Part shown: one piece after another, positions 16,924-21,064 of the stretch
Layout: the number at the start of each line of letters is the position of its first letter
Position numbering within the stretch: the stretch's first letter is position 1
Origin: a virus
Strand: one strand, 5' to 3'
Virus record (IMG/VR): IMGVR_UViG_3300025141_000950
Coordinates: 1 to 21,064 of that record
Length of the DNA: 21,064 bases
Notes under the pieces: model-generated
What the model saw: only the letters and a program-made list of their open reading frames with translations
Told to the model about the DNA's origin: nothing
Database searches by the model: none
Translations under genes and position numbers: made by a program

Positions 16924-17751
16924 TTATTCTCTATAAAAAGCATTGTCATCGTTTAACTCCGGAGAGTCGCCCATGACTACACGTTCCCGCGGTATTTTAA
17001 CTTCTACTGCGCTTTCTCTGACAATTACTTTTGGAGTTGGTTGGTTTTTGTCATCACCGATTAAATACCCAAGAACTTTAACATCCAGCATTGTTTGATA
17101 TTTCCTTTCTTCATTTGCCATCAGTTTAATATTATTTTCTGGAGAGAAGGGAGCATCAATAAAACCTTCGTAAAAGTGGTCATTATCTTTCATGACAAAA
17201 TGATTAATACCGCCAGTTCTCGTAATGAAGGGTGTAACCATTTCGTTCATTTGTTGTTGATACTCTGTTCTCAATATAACATTGTAAGTTATATCAACAT
17301 AAACCGGCATTGGAATTATATGGCTTTGATAAACAATTTTTTCATTTTTTCTCGGAAAATTAATTTGGCCTTTTTTGCGAAGGGCTCCTGCCCGGGCAAA
17401 ATTCGCAGTTTTTTCTTGATTCATTTTTCTTGTCACCACGATGGAGCCATTTCTATAATCGCTCTTTGGTGGCACATTTCCCCAAAAAGCTCCTTTTCTA
17501 GTTGGATCTTTAACAACCGATGTTCTTTCAATTGTAATCAAAGGAAGGATCAAAGTGCCAGAATCATCATGTAATTCTTTTTTATTTTTTATTTGATATG
17601 ATCTTTCTGCAGAGGTCCATATAACTGGTGTTTTTTTCCACCCTTCGTTCGTTGTTGCAAAAACATTCATTCTTTCATCGACAAAACGAAAAAATGCTTG
17701 ATCTATTGTTTCTAAAGTTGATGGAACTATGGGAAATTCTTTATGTGGCAT
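16924..17751 (-). CDS. gp15-like proximal tail sheath stabiliser
   Basis: 275 aa, against 272 aa for T4 gp15. Conserved-looking elements are an early helix FFRFVDERM (21-29), the segment PVIWTSAERSYQIKNKKE (42-59), LPLITIER (70-77), and above all MPVYVDITYNVILRTEYQQQ (148-167) followed by MNEMVTPFITRTGG, which is the beta-plus-helix signature of gp15. It joins the top of the tail to the neck in T4-type phages. The start overlaps the end of the gp14-like gene by 11 bp, with AAGGGG as ribosome site, so translation is probably coupled. Confidence 0.8.
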   Translation of the reverse strand: MPHKEFPIVPSTLETIDQAFFRFVDERMNVFATTNEGWKKTPVIWTSAERSYQIKNKKELHDDSGTLILPLITIERTSVVKDPTRKGAFWGNVPPKSDYRNGSIVVTRKMNQEKTANFARAGALRKKGQINFPRKNEKIVYQSHIIPMPVYVDITYNVILRTEYQQQMNEMVTPFITRTGGINHFVMKDNDHFYEGFIDAPFSPENNIKLMANEERKYQTMLDVKVLGYLIGDDKNQPTPKVIVRESAVEVKIPRERVVMGDSPELNDDNAFYRE

Positions 17752-18226
17752 CGAAAAGCCCCTTGCGAGCCTTCACGCAGGTCGCTTCAATTTCCACTTT
17801 ATGATCAGCTTGGCCAAAAAGCTCCTTTGGCTCATTTAAAGTAACTATTTCAAAAAAATCATTACCATAATAAACAAAGTCTCCTTCTCTCACAAAAAGA
17901 TCTTGATCTTCCGTCAATCTTCGTTTGTGAAAATGTATGACAATTGAAGGCCTTCTATCAATTCCCAAATTTGTTGTTTCTGTTTCATAGCCAGCCCACA
18001 TGATCAATGCATAAACACGAACTGGTGACAAAAATGTTTTTGTTATGGCTTCTCCATATAAAGAATGAAAATTGGTATGTTGTATATCTATTGGATAATA
18101 GATAATTTGCTGGCCAATGACTCTTTCAATAAGTTCATCATTAACTTGCTTAACAAGGTCGCGCTCCTTTTTTCCAAGGAATAATGGAGGTGGCGGCTGT
18201 GCTGGCTGTTTCCATTCATTAGACAT
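17741..18226 (-). CDS. gp14-like neck protein
   Basis: 161 aa, shorter than T4 gp14 (256 aa). The order YYPIDIQHTNFHSLYGEA (43-60), KTFLSPVRVYALI (63-75), a variable part, then DFVYYGNDFFEIV and PKELFGQADHKVEIEATCVK (132-151), with RKG at the end, fits gp14-like neck proteins, where ELFGQ-x5-I-x-A-C-x-R-x-x-G is a recognisable end. It would form the neck joining head and tail. It lies between the gp13-like and gp15-like genes, the same order as in T4. Identity rests on these motifs and on position. Confidence 0.72.
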   Translation of the reverse strand: MSNEWKQPAQPPPPLFLGKKERDLVKQVNDELIERVIGQQIIYYPIDIQHTNFHSLYGEAITKTFLSPVRVYALIMWAGYETETTNLGIDRRPSIVIHFHKRRLTEDQDLFVREGDFVYYGNDFFEIVTLNEPKELFGQADHKVEIEATCVKARKGLFDAT

Positions 18227-18234
18227 AACTCATA

Positions 18235-19533
18235 TTATCCCACTATAACCGGTACTGGGTAGGGCATATTTTGTTGAATTTTTGTTGTACTATCAGCTAT
18301 AGCTGCATCTTTTTCTGCTAATTTGGCATATGTTAACTCATCGAGAGTCGTTTTTAATTCTTCTCGAAGTTTTTCTTGTTCTTGTTGACTTTCAGATATT
18401 AAAGCCGAACCATTTAAACTGACGCTTTCACCAGGTATTGGGATAGCGCCAAATTTGCTTCTAACTTGGCCTAACATTTCTTTACATAAAGATAAAGCGA
18501 ACCTTCTAATCCATTGTTTGCCTATGGCATTAATATTAGCATAAGGAAGGTTCTCAAATGGCAGAGTGTTCATGTTGCTGACGCCATCAGTTCCATCATC
18601 TTTATCAGAGTCTATGTCCCAAACATTGTTTCGGATATAAAATTCAAACCACATTTTATTTGGCAAGACGCGCACATTCTTTGGAAACATTCTTAACCTA
18701 TTGTTTTTAATTTCATAAGACCAATGCGAATTTCGTGTATAAATAGCATCTTCAAATGCCATTGCTTGAAGTTTATTTTGCCAAGCAGGAATTATTTCAA
18801 AAGTTGAATCATCTGCAAATTGGCCATAGCTGGCTAAATCTCCAACGGTGTTTAAACCGCCATAATAACCATAAAATCTCCACATTGCTTGTGGGGTCTT
18901 ATACCAAACTCGTGTAACATAAATTTTGCTTTTATCCCTCGGGGATGAATTAAGTACTTGATAAAGGTCTGAACTCGTATCTGCATTTGCTGTTTCGACG
19001 ATTCCCTGCAAATCATAATCTTGCTCGCCCTGAATCGTGTCAAAGGATGCGGAATAGACTCTTGTGCTGCCGGCAAAACCAGCTTCTGTTGACATCCCGT
19101 CGCTAACCCTTTGGCCATAAGAAAATCGCCATTTCGGGTATCTAAGGTTTACATTATTCGGGCCGGAAGAGCCTGTTTGTTGGCCATCGTGATCAAAAGT
19201 GCCTGTAACTCCCCCTAAAGCGCTTCCAAGCATATTTTTTGCTTGGTGGATATTGAGGATATAAGAATATTCTAAGGTTGCTTCTTCATAGGCTGTAAAA
19301 ATACTTCCACTTGTCAATTCAACATCTAATACGTCCCCGCCAAGTTTTTTGAAAACATATGAAACTTGATCTGCGGCGCCAGTACAAAAATACTGGGAAA
19401 ACATAGCGGTGCTATTATCAGAATAAATTTGAAAAGGTAGAGAAGTGTTGTTTCTTACGTCACTGGGGGAACTTCCAGTGGGAAGCGTTGTAGCGCTTGT
19501 TTGACTTGAGGGTGTTAAAGTAGGCACGGCCAT
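18235..19533 (-). CDS. gp13-like neck protein
   Basis: 432 aa, longer than T4 gp13 (309 aa). The C-terminal third holds INAIGKQWIRRFALSLCKEM and LGQVRSKFGAIPIPGESVSLNGSALI (about 332-380), which matches the gp13 pattern KE-x-LG-x-x-R-x-KF-x-x-x-P-x-PG with L-N-G. A Glu/Lys-rich helix follows (QEQEKLREELKTTLDE). The N-terminus is Ser/Thr-rich and low complexity (1-30) and probably disordered. It would bind the portal side of the head in T4-type necks. It has its own AAGGAG site and an upstream motif copy (19551-19562). Confidence 0.75.
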   Translation of the reverse strand: MAVPTLTPSSQTSATTLPTGSSPSDVRNNTSLPFQIYSDNSTAMFSQYFCTGAADQVSYVFKKLGGDVLDVELTSGSIFTAYEEATLEYSYILNIHQAKNMLGSALGGVTGTFDHDGQQTGSSGPNNVNLRYPKWRFSYGQRVSDGMSTEAGFAGSTRVYSASFDTIQGEQDYDLQGIVETANADTSSDLYQVLNSSPRDKSKIYVTRVWYKTPQAMWRFYGYYGGLNTVGDLASYGQFADDSTFEIIPAWQNKLQAMAFEDAIYTRNSHWSYEIKNNRLRMFPKNVRVLPNKMWFEFYIRNNVWDIDSDKDDGTDGVSNMNTLPFENLPYANINAIGKQWIRRFALSLCKEMLGQVRSKFGAIPIPGESVSLNGSALISESQQEQEKLREELKTTLDELTYAKLAEKDAAIADSTTKIQQNMPYPVPVIVG

Positions 19534-19550
19534 TCATTTAGATCTCCTTG

Positions 19551-19562
19551 CTATAATTAGTT
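19551..19562 (-). promoter_or_regulatory. variant copy of the shared motif (AACTAATTATAG)
   Basis: It ends 17 nt before the ATG of the gp13-like gene, with the Shine-Dalgarno site immediately downstream. A promoter here would give a very short leader, so this is a weak call. Confidence 0.3.
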
Positions 19563-19585
19563 AGCCGTGTCCTAAAAAATCATAT

Positions 19586-19897
19586 TTAGTTTTTCTTTGG
19601 AGATTTTCTTTTTCTAGTGGTTGTTTTCTTTTTAGAATCTGACGTTTTTTTCCGGGGCGAAATTTTGCGGGATCGCTTTTTTGGTTTCGGCTCAGCCGTG
19701 GCAGATTCGTCAACTTCTTTTATAATAACTTTAGGAACCTTTTTCTCTTCGACTTCTTTTCTCTCTTCAACCACTTCTTCATAAGTTCCAGCAGTTATTG
19801 AGAGCGCTTCTTCCACTACTGCTCTAAACTTTGCAAACTTTGCTGCAAACTTTGTTGCAAACTTTTGACTAGTCATACGACGTTTTTTCTTTCCCAT
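19586..19897 (-). CDS. 103-aa protein with histone-like basic tail
   Basis: The start MGKKKRRM and a four-residue repeat KFATKFAAKFAKF (12-24) give a basic amphipathic N-terminus; a Glu-rich middle (29-66) follows; the last 33 residues (71-103) contain 18 Lys/Arg with almost no acidic residue, including SPRKK (80-84) and SPKK (99-102). Such S/T-P-K/R-K repeats bind the AT-rich DNA minor groove in histone H1 and sea urchin sperm histones. This suggests a DNA-binding protein, perhaps packaged with the genome or acting on host DNA, but no family is recognised. It lies between a small coiled-coil gene and the neck genes, after a clear CAGGAGA site. Confidence 0.82.
   Translation of the reverse strand: MGKKKRRMTSQKFATKFAAKFAKFRAVVEEALSITAGTYEEVVEERKEVEEKKVPKVIIKEVDESATAEPKPKKRSRKISPRKKTSDSKKKTTTRKRKSPKKN
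19833..19865 (-). repeat. 12-bp tandem repeat encoding KFA[A/T]
   Basis: The unit GCAAACTTTG[C/T]T on the plus strand occurs at 19833, 19845 and 19857, exactly 12 bp apart, with a degenerate copy just left of it (about 19821). On the coding strand it produces the repeated KFAA/KFAT element in the basic protein, so copy number could vary between relatives. Confidence 0.8.
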
Positions 19898-19925
19898 GTT
19901 ATCTCCTGGTATTTTTTTGAAAGGC

Positions 19926-20069
19926 TTATATGTGCTTCACTAATATTCTCATTTGCTCAGCGATATTTTCTAACACTTGACTAACTAATTCAAGGTGCTG
20001 CTCTATTTGATCTAGCCTTTCTTCAGTGGCAATTTGGCGCTCTAAAAGGCTTTTGTATTCTTCTTTCAT
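19926..20069 (-). CDS. 47-aa coiled-coil protein
   Basis: It starts ATG at 20067-20069 and ends TAA at 19926-19928. The sequence is almost entirely a heptad-like helix (LLERQIATEERLDQIEQHLE in the middle, hydrophobics at every third/fourth position) with no tryptophan or cysteine. There is no Shine-Dalgarno site before its ATG; TATAAT (20078-20083) ends 8 nt upstream, so a leaderless transcript is conceivable. Clean start, stop, helical composition and good fit between a terminator and the basic protein support a real small gene. Function unknown; a dimer-forming helper is possible. Confidence 0.65.
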   Translation of the reverse strand: MKEEYKSLLERQIATEERLDQIEQHLELVSQVLENIAEQMRILVKHI

Positions 20070-20109
20070 GTGTCACTATTATACAACATTATATTGGAGA
20101 TTTTAAGAA

Positions 20110-20141
20110 AAAACCCCCAACTTTTTTTGGTTGGGGGTTTT
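20110..20141 (-). terminator. intrinsic terminator downstream of the 210-aa capsid-type gene
   Basis: A 12-bp stem AAAACCCCCAAC / GTTGGGGGTTTT with an 8-nt loop, followed on the minus strand by TTTTTTCTT. It lies 22 nt past the stop of the capsid-type gene. Confidence 0.9.
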
Positions 20142-20163
20142 AAATTAATTAAATATTGTTTTT

Positions 20164-20796
20164 TTAAATTACAGTATACTCAATCGCGACAGTGAATCGC
20201 CCCGCTGTAGCATCAGCATTAAGGCTGGTTTGTGTACAGGCGTACAGATTTACAAGAGTGGTTGCAACCGCAATGTTTGGAGAGGCATATGTCAACGCGG
20301 CCGAGTCGAAGTTCAAATCAGCCTCAGTGTAGCCAGTGGTAGCGCCAGAACCGTCAGGGGCAACCATAGTGGCTCCTGCTCCAAAAATTTCAGTGGGAGT
20401 GGAAATCGCAGCGTTCGCTGCTGTGCCCGATGTCGCACTTAAGGACAAATGTCCTACGAGCGTTTGGCCGGCGGCGGTGGTGACATTAAAATACACCTTA
20501 TCAATTATAATTTTAGTAGCTGTAGCTTGGCCATCGGGCGTCGTAATATCCAATGCACCTAATTCTACAAGAACATCATCGGCGCTGAATGCAGAAGTTC
20601 CGTCCCCTATACCAGCTAAAGTTCCCGCAAAAGTTTGAAACTTTTTACAGCCAATATTCAATGCCTTAGCCGACCCTTGGGTTGTGGTGGCAGCAAGTTT
20701 TGGATTTGTCAACGTCGTGTCGACCAGATTTAAATCCCTATCTAATGCTTCTATTAATGCCTCGACTCTCGCGAGACCTACTCTTTTAGTACCCAT
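20164..20796 (-). CDS. Thr/Ala-rich capsid-type structural protein (decoration candidate)
   Basis: I choose the ATG at 20796 (MGTKRVGLARVEA, 210 aa): AAGGGAGG lies 9 nt ahead. An in-frame ATG at 20826 would add ten residues but has a poorer site. After a helical N-terminus (to about residue 30) the protein is beta-rich, low in Lys and aromatic residues, and rich in Thr, Ala, Gly and Ser, with strands TKIIIDKVYFNVTTAAG and, at the end, FTVAIEYTVI. This composition and its position between the capsid protein and the neck genes suggest a head decoration or minor capsid protein; no family is recognised. Placed between two terminators, it forms a single-gene unit likely expressed at high level. 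Confidence 0.8.
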   Translation of the reverse strand: MGTKRVGLARVEALIEALDRDLNLVDTTLTNPKLAATTTQGSAKALNIGCKKFQTFAGTLAGIGDGTSAFSADDVLVELGALDITTPDGQATATKIIIDKVYFNVTTAAGQTLVGHLSLSATSGTAANAAISTPTEIFGAGATMVAPDGSGATTGYTEADLNFDSAALTYASPNIAVATTLVNLYACTQTSLNADATAGRFTVAIEYTVI

Positions 20797-20797
20797 G

Positions 20798-20836
20798 TTA
20801 GAAACCCTCCCTTGGCTTTTCGCCATTTATAATCAT
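20798..20836 (-). CDS. 12-codon leader mini-ORF
   Basis: The ORF encodes MIINGEKPREGF, stops with TAA, and one base later the ATG of the 210-aa gene begins. A GGAG sits 7 nt before its ATG. Stop and downstream start are nearly adjacent, so ribosomes could be handed on to the structural gene, or the ORF could be a chance product of the AT-rich leader. Confidence 0.35.
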   Translation of the reverse strand: MIINGEKPREGF

Positions 20837-20859
20837 GTCCTCACTCCACAAGGGAATGG

Positions 20860-20881
20860 GAATGGGTCACAATGCCCATTC
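20860..20881 (-). promoter_or_regulatory. leader stem-loop 1 of the capsid-type transcript
   Basis: A 7-bp perfect inverted repeat GAATGGG / CCCATTC with an 8-nt loop lies within the leader between the putative promoter motif (20913-20924) and the first start codon. It may stabilise the mRNA 5' region. Confidence 0.4.
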
Positions 20882-20895
20882 AATAACAAGGTATC

Positions 20896-20909
20896 GAATC
20901 TTTCGATTC
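20896..20909 (-). promoter_or_regulatory. leader stem-loop 2, GAAA tetraloop
   Basis: In the transcript GAATC-GAAA-GATTC forms a 5-bp stem closed by a stable GNRA tetraloop. It follows immediately after the putative promoter motif, so it would sit at the extreme 5' end of the transcript, where such hairpins protect mRNA. Confidence 0.4.
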
Positions 20910-20912
20910 TGC

Positions 20913-20924
20913 TTATAAATAGTC
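20913..20924 (-). promoter_or_regulatory. candidate promoter motif (GACTATTTATAA)
   Basis: Lies 14 nt after the capsid terminator stem and 76 nt before the first start codon of the capsid-type unit, the expected place for a promoter. On the other strand the same bases contain TATAAATA, the T4 late promoter core, but no gene lies to the right in that orientation. Confidence 0.5.
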
Positions 20925-20938
20925 ATTAGATAAAAGAA

Positions 20939-20968
20939 AACCCTGGCTCCTCGAAAGAAACCAGGGTT
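20939..20968 (-). terminator. intrinsic terminator after the capsid gene
   Basis: An 8-bp stem AACCCTGG / CCAGGGTT with a 14-nt loop, followed on the minus strand by TTTTCTTTTAT. It lies 21 nt past the stop of the capsid gene fragment. Confidence 0.85.
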
Positions 20969-20989
20969 AACTCAAAGTTACTTTAACTT

Positions 20990-21064
20990 TTAGCTAGTTG
21001 CGCCGGCCTCACCAAGGAGTCCGCGAACAACTACCAGACCATACATATCAGGTCGAACCATCCT
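20990..21064 (-). CDS. 3' end of a probable major capsid protein
   Basis: The last 24 codons read into the window from the right and end at TAA (20990-20992): RPDMYGLVVVRGLLGEAGAT and Ser. The beta-strand followed by R-G-L near the C-terminus is seen in the HK97-type gp23 proteins of some myoviruses, and it is followed by a terminator and a decoration-type gene, which fits. With only 24 residues, identity is inference. Confidence 0.5.
   Translation of the reverse strand, partial: RMVRPDMYGLVVVRGLLGEAGATS

Noticed and set aside
19539-19590. Hairpin CTAAA/TTTAG after the basic protein gene as a terminator
   Set aside because: Only a 5-bp AT-rich stem; too weak to call.
20796-20826. Start at 20826 for the capsid-type gene
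   Set aside because: The ATG at 20796 has AAGGGAGG at correct spacing; 20826 has a poorer site. The longer form cannot be excluded.
20915-20922. Perfect T4 late promoter core TATAAATA on the plus strand
   Set aside because: It points right, toward the 3' end of a minus-strand gene, and there is no plus-strand gene. It is the complement of the motif scored on the minus strand.
1-21064. CRISPR array, tRNA, insertion sequence, integrase or attachment site
   Set aside because: No regularly spaced repeats, cloverleaf-like sequence, transposase or integrase gene was seen while reading the window.

Overview
The window looks like part of the genome of a contractile-tailed bacteriophage (myovirus). 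It is AT-rich, every gene I accept lies on the minus strand, spacing is tight, and Shine-Dalgarno sites are strong. Read in the direction of transcription (right to left), the order matches a T4-type virion module: capsid protein end, small capsid-type protein, neck proteins (gp13-, gp14- and gp15-like), tail sheath (gp18-like), tail tube (gp19-like), a gp26-like assembly protein with a probable frameshift extension, tape measure, then baseplate and hub proteins. Individual proteins are far from T4 in sequence and often much larger (sheath 1144 aa, putative hub 1102 aa). The phage is therefore probably a distant T4-like relative, and I cannot name its host from this sequence.

Right end (about 19.5-21.06 kb): the last 24 codons of a probable major capsid protein, a terminator, a leader with two stem-loops and a 12-codon mini-ORF, a Thr/Ala-rich capsid-type protein, a second terminator, a 47-aa coiled-coil protein and a small protein with a histone-like basic tail. 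Centre (about 11.2-19.5 kb): neck, sheath, tube, gp26-like protein plus frameshift ORF, a terminator and a 137-aa unknown. Left-centre (2.6-11.2 kb): tape measure, tube-like baseplate protein, LysM/gp53-like baseplate protein, hub-like protein and a 563-aa unknown. Left end (0-2.6 kb): the content changes to a short family A DNA polymerase with no visible exonuclease domain, a 120-aa protein with a capsid-targeting-like N-terminus, a divergent tubulin/FtsZ-like protein, and a sigma70-type promoter driving a gene that leaves the window.

The most noteworthy items are: (1) the tubulin/FtsZ-like protein whose nucleotide-binding glycine box is replaced; (2) a U7 slippery run that would fuse the gp26-like protein to a 55-aa ORF between tube and tape measure, in the place where tail-assembly chaperone frameshifts are known; (3) a shared motif of the form nACTAtTTAtwA upstream of several virion genes, a candidate phage-specific promoter; (4) the short polymerase; and (5) a large glycine/alanine-rich insertion in the sheath. 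No tRNA, CRISPR array, insertion sequence or integrase was seen. No gene-free stretch exceeds 300 bases; the longest is about 150-190 bases around 20.8-20.99 kb.
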